Shown: positions 1 to 9,389, counted from the stretch's first letter. The stretch: 64,000 bases of DNA from Borrelia duttonii Ly (GCF_000019685.1 NC_011247.1:62001-126000); one strand, 5' to 3'. Notes: generated from the letters alone by a model not told the origin. Numbers and translations are program-made.

Positions 1-481
1 TTTAAAAAAAATAGTACTACATTCCTCAATTACCAATAAAGATGAGTATATGAAAGAACAAAACGCTAAGCCTTTAATTTATAAATTAAGTGATATTGCA
101 AAACACTCTATTAATATAATATTAAAGGATGACAATAAATTTGGAAAGGGCAAATTAGAACAACTACAACAAAGCCAAAATATACAAGGTATCAACACAC
201 TTAAAGATATGTTAGATGATATGCATTCACAATGGCAAGAAATTGTGAAATCAACACAAGATATAATCGAAAAGGCTGCACAACATGACAGCAAAGATAA
301 TATTATTGAGGAATTAAAACCAATACTCACACTAGAGACTCTTAAAGACGATCAAGTATATAGTGCTCAGGAAAACGGTGATCCTAAACTTTGCAAACTC
401 AAAAATCACTTTAAAACATTATGTTCTAAAGTGATAGATCAAGTGCAAGAATTACTTAACGAAATAAATCCAGCACCATAA
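1..481 (+). CDS. PFam54/CspA-like lipoprotein, C-terminal part (cut by window edge)
   Basis: The frame is open to the left edge, so only the C-terminal ~160 residues are visible; the methionine codon at position 50 is internal, with no ribosome site before it. The visible part has the helical tail of the family that fills the next 22 kb: a 'LIYKLSDIAKHSINII' helix, then 'KLEQLQQSQNIQGINTLKDMLD', then a helix with alternating charged residues. It is the only member of this family on the plus strand here. It ends about 120 nt before a bidirectional terminator shared with the convergent next gene. The leader and lipid cysteine would lie outside the window. Confidence 0.7.
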   Translation, partial: LKKIVLHSSITNKDEYMKEQNAKPLIYKLSDIAKHSINIILKDDNKFGKGKLEQLQQSQNIQGINTLKDMLDDMHSQWQEIVKSTQDIIEKAAQHDSKDNIIEELKPILTLETLKDDQVYSAQENGDPKLCKLKNHFKTLCSKVIDQVQELLNEINPAP

Positions 482-604
482 GTTTTATATTTAATGTGCT
501 TCTGAGCTCATATGCATATTGCATTTAAGTTATCAACAAACTTAAACCACAGTTTATGAGATATGCATAAAAACCGTAAGTCTCAAACAATTCGAAAAAT
601 AAAA

Positions 605-626
605 AAGTCCACAAATATGTGGACTT
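605..626. terminator. bidirectional terminator between convergent genes
   Basis: A 9-bp perfect stem (AAGTCCACA / TGTGGACTT) with a 4-nt loop follows an A-rich run. It lies between the stop codons of the plus-strand gene ending at 481 and the minus-strand gene ending at 698. Confidence 0.7.
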
Positions 627-697
627 AACTAATAACTAATTTTGCTCTGTTTAATTATTAATTTTTATTATCAATAACATCAAAAAATCGCAAATCC

Positions 698-1471
698 CTA
701 CTCCTTACCTACATCTTTTACCAACTCTAACACTTTGTCCTTAATAGAAATAAACAACTGCAACAATTCATGCTTAAGATCACAAAGTTCATTCTTAATA
801 CCTTGAACATCAACACATATTTGATTAGGATTCTCAATCTCCAAATTATTCAAAATTTCTAATTTATTTATAACAGCATTTTTAACGGTTAAATTTGATG
901 CTTCATTAATTGCATTTTTTACTTGACCTACAAACATACCCCATTTGACACACACATCATCTAACATCAAAGCAAGCTCCTTTAAACCTTCCATATTATT
1001 ACTATCCTTAAGAACACCTATATTATCATTTTTCTGAAGCAAATTATTAATCGGAACAATAAGCTTTAGACTAAACTGTCTTAACCTATGAACAAACGAA
1101 TTACCAACCTCTGTATTATAATAATATCTATTAAGATTAAAAGTAGTTATTATACGTTTTAAATTATCAATAGCAACAGCATCAAACCCTAAACTAGCAT
1201 AAAAATCATTTTGAGCATATTCTTCAACATAAGCATTAAATAATCTCTTCATATCGTCAAAAAAGGAATTACTAAATCCTTTTGGCCCATTAATTAAACT
1301 TTTAAATCTATTATAACTATTAAGCAATACAATATAAGCTTCCGTAAAATCACCACTTATATCTTGCTCACCATCCTGTTTAACAACTTCCGTAGATTGC
1401 TCACCATCCTGTTTACAAGAACACACAAACAATACACCTAGTATAAATATTATTTTATATATCACATTCAT
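698..1471 (-). CDS. PFam54/CspA-like surface lipoprotein
   Basis: 257 residues. The leader MNVIYKIIFILGVLFVCSC ends in a lipobox cysteine at residue 19, followed by a duplicated 'KQDGEQ' tether. The family core 'FYASLGFDAVAIDNL' is at about residues 90-104, then four predicted helices. The ATG has AGGAG 8 nt upstream. In Lyme Borrelia, family members such as CspA bind complement regulators, plasminogen or other host ligands at the cell surface; the ligand here cannot be read from sequence. It lacks the 'IPFxK' motif of the members further right, so it belongs with the left-hand subgroup. Confidence 0.75.
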   Translation of the reverse strand: MNVIYKIIFILGVLFVCSCKQDGEQSTEVVKQDGEQDISGDFTEAYIVLLNSYNRFKSLINGPKGFSNSFFDDMKRLFNAYVEEYAQNDFYASLGFDAVAIDNLKRIITTFNLNRYYYNTEVGNSFVHRLRQFSLKLIVPINNLLQKNDNIGVLKDSNNMEGLKELALMLDDVCVKWGMFVGQVKNAINEASNLTVKNAVINKLEILNNLEIENPNQICVDVQGIKNELCDLKHELLQLFISIKDKVLELVKDVGKE

Positions 1472-1827
1472 TAAATATACTCCTATATATATAAATATAT
1501 TTTTTATGTTTATTAACCTTTAACCTAAACGTAACAAACCACAACAATAATATAAATTGTTTATTTTTTATATTATTTTTTTATATTTTAATAATTTTTA
1601 TATTTTAATAATTATTAAAAATAATATCATAAATTAATCTCAATAATCAAAAAAATTTTTCATAAAAATAAAACTATTAAAATATATCAACTTACCTACA
1701 AGGTTATTTAATATATTGACAATAAAGATATAAAAGAATCAATAAAGATTGTATACATATTAATGATATACATATATAAAATAAATAATTTGTATATCAA
1801 CCTTTTAATTAATTACTTTTTATATTA
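1472..1827. repeat. AT-rich gap with a 17-bp tandem repeat
   Basis: No gene seen. The gap is almost pure A/T. Two perfect adjacent copies of TTTTTATATTTTAATAA occupy 1578-1594 and 1595-1611. The promoter of the 698-1471 gene should lie in the part near 1471, but I could not single one out from the AT background. Confidence 0.5.
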
Positions 1828-2724
1828 TTAATTTTCTTTCTTTGACTTTTGTTTATCTGAATCTCCTTTTAATTTTGAATAAATACGGAACTTACGAGCC
1901 CTTTGTTCCTTCAGATCAACAATTTTTTCTTTAATTATTTCTTTAAAACCAAACAAACCACTCTTACTATCAACTTTATTAAAAATATCTCCATCATTAC
2001 CAATAATAAGATCCAACTCATATTTAATGGAGGCAATTTTTTTTAAATTCACTATATTTTCTATATTATCTATAAATAAATTAAAAACATATTCCTTTTG
2101 TTTAAACAAGTTATCTAAAGCAACACTAATAGAATTAATAGAATCTAAGTCATTATCCTCCTGCAACATATCTAAATTAGAGTTACTCAAAATTTCACCA
2201 TTCTCTTCTACAACATCCAAAGCATATATCCCAATATCTTGTAAAACTATCAACAAATTCAAAGCTGTATTCTCATATTCAGAAACTATTCTAGGATCAT
2301 CAATCTTAACAGAAATCAATTTATTTACAATACTCTTTACTTTTTCAAGATATTCCACATTATATTTCATAGCAATATAAACACAATTTTTGGAATAATC
2401 ATCTTTAAAATAATGATTAAAACCATGAAACATGCCATCAAATTTGGATTTATCAAAACCTTTAGAACCAACATCTAATGAAATCCTAAATTCCTGAACT
2501 TTTCTTTTTAATGATTCATAAGGTGTTATTGGCAAGGGAAGATCTCTATATAGATCTAAACTTTCTGTTGTATATGAATCTAAATTTAGTAGGTCAAAAT
2601 TATCTAAATGTTTTGAAAGAACAACTTTGTGTACATCACCAAAATTATCTTTTCTAACAGCTGAACAACTAATGAATAAATTTAAAGCAACAATTATCAA
2701 TACTCCCATACCTATTCTTGACAT
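1828..2724 (-). CDS. PFam54/CspA-like surface lipoprotein
   Basis: 298 residues. Leader MSRIGMGVLIIVALNLFISC with lipid cysteine 20, then a longer than usual tether (to about residue 70) before the helical domain. The family core appears as 'CVYIAMKYNVEYLEKV' at about 113-128, a divergent version of the usual YASLGY sequence. The C-terminus is very lysine-rich (ends KQKSKKEN). The start is supported by AAGGAG 7 nt before the ATG. Monocistronic-looking: 150 nt separate it from the next upstream gene. Confidence 0.72.
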   Translation of the reverse strand: MSRIGMGVLIIVALNLFISCSAVRKDNFGDVHKVVLSKHLDNFDLLNLDSYTTESLDLYRDLPLPITPYESLKRKVQEFRISLDVGSKGFDKSKFDGMFHGFNHYFKDDYSKNCVYIAMKYNVEYLEKVKSIVNKLISVKIDDPRIVSEYENTALNLLIVLQDIGIYALDVVEENGEILSNSNLDMLQEDNDLDSINSISVALDNLFKQKEYVFNLFIDNIENIVNLKKIASIKYELDLIIGNDGDIFNKVDSKSGLFGFKEIIKEKIVDLKEQRARKFRIYSKLKGDSDKQKSKKEN

Positions 2725-2877
2725 ATATTCTCCTTATTAAAACTTAATCAATTATAACATCCCTCTACTCAAGAATAACAAAACTAAAAAATTAACATTC
2801 AAAATAACACCTACTAATCTTATATCAACACAATAAATACTTAAACATTTTAAATTAGCAAAAAAATACATATAAAA

Positions 2878-3747
2878 CTATTTGGTCAATTCTTCAACTT
2901 TCTTAATAATTGCAAAGTTTAAGCTCTGTAAACTCAATTTATTAGCACCAACAGGAGCATCAAAAGGATTAAAAATCCTATTATAAATATCACTATCCCT
3001 ACTAATCATACTGCTAAGATAAACGCTTATTGCTCTAGCCTTACTCTGAGGGTCTGCTAAATCAGAATATATTCCCATTGAACGTTCCAAAATTGCACTT
3101 AATTTACTTACTAAAACATTATGTTGCAATAAAACACTATCCAATTTAGATTTAAGATCTCTTAAACTAGCCACATTATCTCTCCTTTTCAATATATTTA
3201 AATTGGCTACATTTAAAATAACCCCTTTCTCATCCACAATATCACTTATATATTGAGTACTAATACTTAAATATCTAAGCAAATTAACAACTAAATCACA
3301 ACCCTTCTTTTCACCTGAATTTACCAAACTTTTTATTATTGTCTTTAAATTACCTAAAGAATCAACATCATAATTTAAACTAGCATAAATTTCTCTTTTA
3401 ACTTTTACATCATACCCAATTTTATAACCATATGAAGAACAAATTTGAAACATATCATCAAACTGAGCTTCATCAAATTCCATACAATCAAACTTTAATG
3501 TCCTTTTAATATTGTTAATACTTTGAAGTAACTCAGAATAAGCCAGAGAACCTTTATTGCCTTGGCCTTGCTTTTGCAATATTATATCTATACCAAAACT
3601 TGATAAAGCAGCAGTTCCCTTATTACTCTTACTCTTAGCATACCTCAAATATGGGTAACTTTCACCACTTAATAACGGTCCATCAGATGAACACCCTATT
3701 ATCATCAAACAACTCAAAATAAAAAATATTAGACATATTATTTTCAT
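2878..3747 (-). CDS. PFam54/CspA-like surface lipoprotein
   Basis: 289 residues from an ATG with GAGGAG 7 nt upstream; a TTG codon directly before it is in frame but less well placed. Leader MKIICLIFFILSCLMIIGC with lipid cysteine 19. The tether has Gly/Gln-rich stretches ('QKQGQGNKG', about 59-67). Family core 'IYASLNYDVDSLGNL' at about 120-134, then helices ending 'FAIIKKVEELTK'. The family role is surface display; the ligand is unknown. Confidence 0.75.
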   Translation of the reverse strand: MKIICLIFFILSCLMIIGCSSDGPLLSGESYPYLRYAKSKSNKGTAALSSFGIDIILQKQGQGNKGSLAYSELLQSINNIKRTLKFDCMEFDEAQFDDMFQICSSYGYKIGYDVKVKREIYASLNYDVDSLGNLKTIIKSLVNSGEKKGCDLVVNLLRYLSISTQYISDIVDEKGVILNVANLNILKRRDNVASLRDLKSKLDSVLLQHNVLVSKLSAILERSMGIYSDLADPQSKARAISVYLSSMISRDSDIYNRIFNPFDAPVGANKLSLQSLNFAIIKKVEELTK

Positions 3748-3895
3748 CAAATAGCTCCTCTAACATAGAAATATTACAAAACAATACCCTGACATATGTA
3801 ATGAAATATATTAAAACATTATATTTCATTATTATTAATTAACAAAGATTAAATTAATAATAATAAATATTTTTAATTTAATTAAAGATATTAAT

Positions 3896-3913
3896 CTCTT
3901 TTAATCAAAAGAG
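3896..3913 (-). terminator. weak hairpin downstream of the 3968-4765 gene
   Basis: A 7-bp stem (CTCTTTT / AAAAGAG) with a 4-nt loop in an AT-rich stretch, about 55 nt past the stop codon of the minus-strand gene. An AT-only inverted repeat lies just beyond it. Confidence 0.35.
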
Positions 3914-3967
3914 TAACATCAAATACACAACTTTAAAAAAACATTAAAAAAACAATTATTTTGACAT

Positions 3968-4765
3968 TCATAAACACAATTTTAAATTATCAAGTTCTTC
4001 TTCAAGTGCAACTCTTAAATATCTAAGACTTTTTAAACCATTAATCATTTCTCTAATATATCCTTGCGAACCAGTAATCAAATTTAACTTAAGTAAAAAT
4101 TTATCATTATCATTAATAACATCTATTGCACCACTTAGCATATTTTTAACTTCATCCACAATAGTATTTCGTAGTTTCAGCATTTCATCTAAATAAGACT
4201 TAATTAAATTAATACCTGCTATATTATTACTACATCGCATCATACTCAAATTATCCTGACTAAAAATTCCATAATCTTCATCTATAACTTCTCTTACATA
4301 AATAGCACTAGCTCTCAAGCGATACAATAATATTAAAGCAATATCTTTATGATTAGCAGATATTAAAGTTTCTATCACCCTTTTCAAATTTGCAATAATC
4401 AAAGAATTATACTTTAAACTACTATAAACATCATCTTTTGCCTCATCATCACTAAAATCCATATCATATATACCAAAAATACCATTGTCAAACTGCAATT
4501 TAACTGACAAAAAAGCATCACGATTTTCACTATAAGAAGACTTAAGAGCATGCAAACTTTTCATTAATTGATCATAAACCACATTTGCTTGAGGATATTT
4601 ATATCTAATCGGAGGTAATTGTGATGGAGCTGACGTGTTGCCACTTTGTGACAAATCATCAAAATTCATCACAACAACATCATCTGCTGAATCATTATGT
4701 ACTTTACACGCCAAAAATAAATTTAGGATATAAAACATAAAAATTAATACATAAATCCTTATCAT
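3968..4765 (-). CDS. PFam54/CspA-like surface lipoprotein
   Basis: 265 residues. Leader MIRIYVLIFMFYILNLFLAC with lipid cysteine 20, preceded by a GGGAGGG ribosome site. A Ser/Pro/Thr tether ('SGNTSAPSQLPP', about 41-52) leads into the helical domain; the core 'VYSSLKYNSLIIANL' is at about 113-127. The next helices 'LLYRLRASAIYVREVIDE' and 'NNIAGINLIKSYLDEM' are the clearest matches to the partial gene at the window's left edge, which ties that fragment to this family. Confidence 0.75.
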   Translation of the reverse strand: MIRIYVLIFMFYILNLFLACKVHNDSADDVVVMNFDDLSQSGNTSAPSQLPPIRYKYPQANVVYDQLMKSLHALKSSYSENRDAFLSVKLQFDNGIFGIYDMDFSDDEAKDDVYSSLKYNSLIIANLKRVIETLISANHKDIALILLYRLRASAIYVREVIDEDYGIFSQDNLSMMRCSNNIAGINLIKSYLDEMLKLRNTIVDEVKNMLSGAIDVINDNDKFLLKLNLITGSQGYIREMINGLKSLRYLRVALEEELDNLKLCL

Positions 4766-4900
4766 TAAATACCCTCCCTTAGCATTTCGTATAAATCATA
4801 TAGAAAAGCCATTAAATGTAATTATACTACTTTTAAAGAGAATATCCCAAATATATAAATACATCTAGAATAAAGAACAATAATTTACTGTAATTCAAAC

Positions 4901-5689
4901 TCATTGTAGCCATAATGTTTCTTTTAATTCCTCTAATTTTTTTATAATATCATTCTTTAACCCTAAAAGACTCTCATCACCCACATGAATTTTTTTATAA
5001 ATAATTCCCGTATTCGAACCAATTATCCTTATATTACCATTAATACTTGATATACGATCAGCAGAAGCAACTTCCATGAATTTTTTTATGCTACTAAAAA
5101 TATTCCTAATATCTTTAATTACACTTGCCCTTCTATATAATAATTCACCAAACATAGCATTAAGTGAACTAACAATATCCATATTATTCCCCTTCTTAAT
5201 ATTAACAAGATTAAAATCACTAATAACAACATCACTTGCTGTTATAACAGCAGAAACATATTGATCAATATCTCTTAAAGAAAATAATAAAGCTTTAATA
5301 TTTTGTTTCCTATCCTCATCAATAAAGTCAAATAATCTAGCTATGAGATTTTTTAAAATCTCAATATCTTCAACATTATAATCTAAACTAGCATAAACAC
5401 TATTTCTTTGACTTTCAGTTTTAAATTCATTATCAAATATAATATTGTCAAATGGAATTTCTTTATCAAAATCTTCCTTTTTTAATTTAAATGACTCATA
5501 ATTGGAATGAAACATTCTTTTAAATTTTAAGTAATTTACTTTAAGTAACTCAACATCACTTCTTCCATCATGACCACTAAGTCCATCTTTACCATTATGA
5601 CCCACAAATCCAGCTAGACCACGCTCCCCTATTTTACATCCAAATACTAACAACATTAAAATAAAAATTACTACATAAATTTTTTTCAT
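4901..5689 (-). CDS. PFam54-like lipoprotein with collagen-like Gly-X-Y tether
   Basis: 262 residues. Leader MKKIYVVIFILMLLVFGC (lipid cysteine 18). Two residues later eight uninterrupted Gly-X-Y triplets run from about 21 to 44 (GER GLA GFV GHN GKD GLS GHD GRS). The helical domain follows, with core 'VYASLDYNVEDIEIL' at about 98-112. The ATG has AAGGAG 6 nt upstream. It is the last gene of a three-gene operon with 5717-6481 and 6512-7288, all with the same design. Gly-X-Y repeats form collagen-like triple helices in other bacteria, so a trimeric stalk is inferred; eight triplets is short. Confidence 0.75.
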   Translation of the reverse strand: MKKIYVVIFILMLLVFGCKIGERGLAGFVGHNGKDGLSGHDGRSDVELLKVNYLKFKRMFHSNYESFKLKKEDFDKEIPFDNIIFDNEFKTESQRNSVYASLDYNVEDIEILKNLIARLFDFIDEDRKQNIKALLFSLRDIDQYVSAVITASDVVISDFNLVNIKKGNNMDIVSSLNAMFGELLYRRASVIKDIRNIFSSIKKFMEVASADRISSINGNIRIIGSNTGIIYKKIHVGDESLLGLKNDIIKKLEELKETLWLQ

Positions 5690-5716
5690 AAAAACTCCTT
5701 TTAGAGCCTCAACATA

Positions 5717-6481
5717 CTAGACATTGGTATTTATTTTCTTAATAATTAGATCTCTCAAACTTTTCAAGCTATCATTGTCTCCATAAATTTTTTCATAAAT
5801 ATTACCACCAACATCAATAATTGGAGCTAACTCAACTTTAAGATTTGAAGGACTTGATGAACCCAATGTTGCCAAATTTGGATTTTTCAGTAATACTTTA
5901 ATATCATTAACAATACTTTCTCTTAAACCTAACATACCCATCAAAAGAAAATTAAGTTCAAAAACAGCAGACCTGTCAAAACTACGCAACCTATCCAAGT
6001 CAAAATCAGGAGTAAATAAATTTAAGTTTATAACCTCATCAATATAACTGGCACTATCTAATAGAGAATTCAAAAAATTTTTAGCAACATTATGATCTTG
6101 CGAAGTAGAACTACGACCTCCTACCAATAATCGTAAAATATGCAATACATCCTCAAAAACCAATTCATTACTCTTTACTGCAATACAAATATAATCTTTA
6201 TTTTTATCTGATTGGAATTTATCCTCAAATGCAACATGTGAGAATATAGAAGACTTTTCAATAGAATCCTTAATTTTCTTAACATCACCAAGATTATAAT
6301 TATAAGAACTCTTAAGGACTAAAAAGGCTGACATTAACAATTCAACATCACCATGATGATCTTGTCCCTTCTCTCCATCTCTTCCATCAGGACCCCTAAG
6401 ACCCTGTATCCCAGTAGGCCCAACACATCCCAATATCACTAAAAAATTTACAACACATATTAATACATTCATTCTTTTCAT
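5717..6481 (-). CDS. PFam54-like lipoprotein with collagen-like Gly-X-Y tether
   Basis: 254 residues from the ATG preceded by GGGAG at 5 nt; an in-frame ATG four codons upstream overlaps that ribosome site and is rejected. Leader MKRMNVLICVVNFLVILGC, lipid cysteine 19. Seven Gly-X-Y triplets follow at about 21-41 (GPT GIQ GLR GPD GRD GEK GQD), then 'HHGDVELL' begins the helical domain. The core motif is divergent ('YICIAVKSNELVFEDV'). Middle gene of the collagen-like operon: 27 nt separate it from the downstream gene and about 30 nt from the upstream one. Confidence 0.75.
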   Translation of the reverse strand: MKRMNVLICVVNFLVILGCVGPTGIQGLRGPDGRDGEKGQDHHGDVELLMSAFLVLKSSYNYNLGDVKKIKDSIEKSSIFSHVAFEDKFQSDKNKDYICIAVKSNELVFEDVLHILRLLVGGRSSTSQDHNVAKNFLNSLLDSASYIDEVINLNLFTPDFDLDRLRSFDRSAVFELNFLLMGMLGLRESIVNDIKVLLKNPNLATLGSSSPSNLKVELAPIIDVGGNIYEKIYGDNDSLKSLRDLIIKKINTNV

Positions 6482-6511
6482 AAAAACTCCCATTCTAAGA
6501 ATCTATAAAAA

Positions 6512-7288
6512 CTAAACTCTTCGTTTTAAATTTTTTATTTTATTTAAAATTGCCTCTTTTAAACTAAACAAACTATCAACACCTAAATTAACTTGTTTAT
6601 AAATATTTCCTGATGAAGTAATAATTACATTTAATGAATTCATAATATTACGCATACTTGGGTTTCCAACATCGATATATCCCTTTAACATACTAAACAA
6701 CAATCTAATATCATCTATTATCTTTTCTCTCCCCATCCACATCATCATTAACATAACATTAAGGTCACTAATACCTGCAACATCATCAATTTCATTTAAT
6801 AAATCCAAACTAGGTTCCAATGCAGACAAAACTAATTTTACATGTCGAGCACTATCAACTAAAACATTCAATACATGTAAAGCATTACTCCTAATTATTT
6901 CATCCTTACTATCCACCAATATCTCTACAACCTTTTCTACTACCTTAATATCCTCAATGTTATATTTTAAGCTAGCATAAAAATCATTTCTTTGCTCAAC
7001 ATTGCTACCCGAAAATTCATCTTTAAATACACTATGAGAGAAAAAAGCTTCAGCATCAAAATTATTAACTTCAGAATCAAATTTTTCTCTATTAGCAGTA
7101 TACGACCTATAAAGATTAAAAAAATTCATATACAAAATCGCAAGATCACCTCGTCCAGCCTTACCCGGTTTTCCATCAACCCCATCACTTCCTGCAAGCC
7201 CCATCCGACCTGAAGGGCCTTTAGCATCACAACCCGTAAATAACAAAACACCAAATGTAATACTCATTACCATACATATAAATTTCAT
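6512..7288 (-). CDS. PFam54-like lipoprotein with collagen-like Gly-X-Y tether
   Basis: 258 residues, first gene of the collagen-like operon. Leader MKFICMVMSITFGVLLFTGC, lipid cysteine 20. Eight Gly-X-Y triplets follow at about 24-47 (GPS GRM GLA GSD GVD GKP GKA GRG), then 'GDLAILYMNF' and the helical domain with core 'FYASLKYNIEDIKVV'. The ATG has GAGGAG at 7 nt. The helical domain resembles that of 4901-5689 (both have 'YNIED/YNVED' and end in long Lys-rich helices), suggesting duplication of the whole unit, tether included. Confidence 0.76.
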   Translation of the reverse strand: MKFICMVMSITFGVLLFTGCDAKGPSGRMGLAGSDGVDGKPGKAGRGDLAILYMNFFNLYRSYTANREKFDSEVNNFDAEAFFSHSVFKDEFSGSNVEQRNDFYASLKYNIEDIKVVEKVVEILVDSKDEIIRSNALHVLNVLVDSARHVKLVLSALEPSLDLLNEIDDVAGISDLNVMLMMMWMGREKIIDDIRLLFSMLKGYIDVGNPSMRNIMNSLNVIITSSGNIYKQVNLGVDSLFSLKEAILNKIKNLKRRV

Positions 7289-7674
7289 TCAACCACTCCT
7301 CACTTCTCCTTCATAACTAAAAATACATTAAGATATCAATACTTATTATCTAAGTATAATTAGTTTCAAACAATAAGAAGTATTAGTTTATAATCATTAT
7401 AACACAAATTATTAAAATAATTAAAACAATATATTAAATGACATTTATGTATATTTTTTACTATAATCAATATTAAAATATCCAATTAATTAATCAACTA
7501 ATTGGATATATTATATTAATATACATAATGATCAATTGGCCTATCTTTAATACCATACCCTCAATATAAATAAGTAGTAATAGATATAATCAAATAGGAT
7601 TTCAAACTTTAGAATATCTAAATAAATGTCTTATATTCTAATTTTAAGATAACTCATAAGAACGCTTCTTATTG
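7289..7674. other. gap with promoter region and one hairpin
   Basis: No gene seen. It must contain the promoter of the collagen-like operon near 7290-7360. The hairpin at 7478-7509 is listed separately; the rest is AT-rich without a recognisable element. Confidence 0.4.
7478..7509 (-). terminator. hairpin downstream of the micro-lipoprotein gene
   Basis: An 11-bp perfect stem (ATATCCAATTA / TAATTGGATAT) with a 10-nt loop; on the minus strand it is followed by TTTTAATATTGA. It lies 166 nt past the stop of the 7675-7821 gene. Confidence 0.5.
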
Positions 7675-7821
7675 TTAGTTAAATTTAAATTCATTTTGTT
7701 TAATCTCAATATGTTCCTGTTGTAAGTTCTCAGCAACATCCTGTTTACAAGACAAAATACTTAGCATACATAACACATACAGTACACATATTATAAATAA
7801 CAAAACGCCTATTCGTTTCAC
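7675..7821 (-). CDS. very short lipoprotein or lipopeptide
   Basis: 48 codons from a GTG with AAGGAG 7 nt upstream. The product is almost entirely a lipoprotein leader: 'VKRIGVLLFIICVLYVLCML', then 'SILSCKQ' with a lipobox cysteine at residue 25. Only 23 mature residues follow (rich in Gln, Glu and Asn). It has an intact start, ribosome site, lipobox and stop, and sits alone between two full-size family members. It could be a 5' remnant of a PFam54-like gene ('ISCKQ' also ends the leader of the neighbouring 8138-9199 gene) or a real lipopeptide. I cannot tell these apart. Confidence 0.5.
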   Translation of the reverse strand: MKRIGVLLFIICVLYVLCMLSILSCKQDVAENLQQEHIEIKQNEFKFN

Positions 7822-8137
7822 ACAATTCTCCTTTTCTAAAATTACATGATAATAATAATAGTAATAGTAATACTATATAATTAATAAGTTTTAATATTGA
7901 TTATAATATAAAATATTATCACAAATAAAAAAACAATTTAAACTTTAAAAAAATAAATTTTATAGATATCAATCTAATATAAAAGACAATATATATCAAA
8001 AAAAGCAGACAACAGGATACTTATTTTAAAAATATAATTAATTATAAATTTTAACAAAAAAATTCATAAACTTAATAAGTTAATAATAACTACCTCTAAA
8101 TTAGAAGTAGCTATTATTTATATAGAATATTGAAGAA
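7822..8137. other. AT-rich gap with trinucleotide run and terminator
   Basis: No gene seen. A short ATA/GTA trinucleotide run lies at about 7849-7873. The terminator for the gene ending at 8138 is at 8084-8116. Confidence 0.4.
8084..8116 (-). terminator. terminator of the 8138-9199 gene
   Basis: A stem of about 16 bp, allowing G-U pairs, centred on CTACcTCTAA / TTAGAaGTAG, about 20 nt past the stop codon. Confidence 0.55.
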
Positions 8138-9199
8138 TTATTTTACTAAATATGCTATGCGAGTTACCATTCCTATAATAGAATAAGATGCATGCTGAAT
8201 CTCTCTACTAGAATTATTCTCAAGCCCAATAGTTTGTTTTAACCCCCTCAACACTTCTTTTTTATTTTTCGATGCTAATGAGAGTATTTGTTCTTGAATT
8301 ATCTTTACTGCATTGTCTCTTTCGATCATAAATTTTTCTAAGAGATCATTAAGTGCAATTATATCTTCCACGCTCTTACCATTTTTAATTCGATCTAAAT
8401 TTGCAGTATTTAAATGATTATTGATAAGTTTTCTTGTATAATTTGAAATATTTAATAATAGATTAAATAAATGAGCTGCAACTCTTGTATCACCATAAGA
8501 ATAAAGAGCAGGATATTTTAAATCCAAATTATTTAATATTTTCTCTAATCCCGTAATAACTTTAACATCACTCCCCAAAGCAGCATAAATATCTGATTGT
8601 TGCTCTGCAGAAGTAAAAATTGGCGACACCTTTTTAAAAGGAATACTTAATGAATAATGCCTTGGATTAAATCGTCTGCGTTCATGTATAAGTTTTGATT
8701 TATACTTTAATACTCTAGATTCAAATGCAGCATAAACTTCTTGTGCTGTTTTTTTAGGAATTAATAACTTAACTTTTCCATCAATCTTTAAATTTGACCT
8801 AAACTTACTTTTACTTTCAAGTTGCCTAGCATCACTCTTTTCATTTTTTGCAGATTTATTATCTTCAAACACTCTATCCCCAACTCTCTTGTTTGAAACA
8901 TCCTTCTCTAAAACCTCCTTACCCAAATCTAGAGATTTTGCAACAACTTTGGTTAAATCTCTATCTTTTGCTACAATCTCTTTTGATTCAAGTTTTACTT
9001 TATCCAAAATTAAAGATTTTTGATCCTTTAAATCCGTTTGTTCAAGTGTTTCTGTTTGTTCAAGTGTTTTTTCACGTGAATAATTCTTTAAATTATCTTT
9101 TGATTGATGCATATCTAAAAAATTAGTAATTTCTGACAATTTAAGCTGCTTACAAGATATCATACCAAATGCATATAAAATTATGCCCAATCCTTGCAT
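8138..9199 (-). CDS. PFam54-like lipoprotein with long charged tether
   Basis: 353 residues from the ATG preceded by AAGGAG at 7 nt; a longer in-frame start 12 codons upstream has no ribosome site. Leader MQGLGIILYAFGMISC, lipid cysteine 16. A Lys/Glu/Asp/Ser-rich tether of about 130 residues includes a repeated 'LEQT' motif. The helical domain has the subgroup motif 'SIPFKKVSPIF' and the core 'IYAALGSDVKVITGL'. From here to 22984 most members share this 'IPFxK' signature, absent from the left-hand members, so this gene opens the second subgroup of the array. Confidence 0.74.
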   Translation of the reverse strand: MQGLGIILYAFGMISCKQLKLSEITNFLDMHQSKDNLKNYSREKTLEQTETLEQTDLKDQKSLILDKVKLESKEIVAKDRDLTKVVAKSLDLGKEVLEKDVSNKRVGDRVFEDNKSAKNEKSDARQLESKSKFRSNLKIDGKVKLLIPKKTAQEVYAAFESRVLKYKSKLIHERRRFNPRHYSLSIPFKKVSPIFTSAEQQSDIYAALGSDVKVITGLEKILNNLDLKYPALYSYGDTRVAAHLFNLLLNISNYTRKLINNHLNTANLDRIKNGKSVEDIIALNDLLEKFMIERDNAVKIIQEQILSLASKNKKEVLRGLKQTIGLENNSSREIQHASYSIIGMVTRIAYLVK

Positions 9200-9360
9200 A
9201 AACTTCTCCTTTATCTTAGCGTTTACACCAACCAATATTTAAACTCAATATAACGCAATATAATGATATTTACTAAATGATTTATATAAAAAAAGAAAAT
9301 TTTGCTAATATTTTTTTTTACTTTTTGTTATATGGTTTTTAATTATAATATTTAAAAAAA

Positions 9361-9389
9361 TCTTGAGATTCCAATTCACAATCTCAAGA
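9361..9389 (-). terminator. strong terminator of the 9402-10291 locus
   Basis: A 10-bp perfect stem (TCTTGAGATT / AATCTCAAGA) with a 9-nt loop, followed on the minus strand by a run of T; the mirrored T run on the other side makes it usable in both directions. It starts 13 nt past the stop codon. Confidence 0.75.

Noticed and set aside
2027-2380. Open frame of 117 codons on the plus strand
   Set aside because: It lies wholly inside the minus-strand lipoprotein gene at 1828-2724, has no ribosome site and reads as a shadow of its A/T-rich codons.
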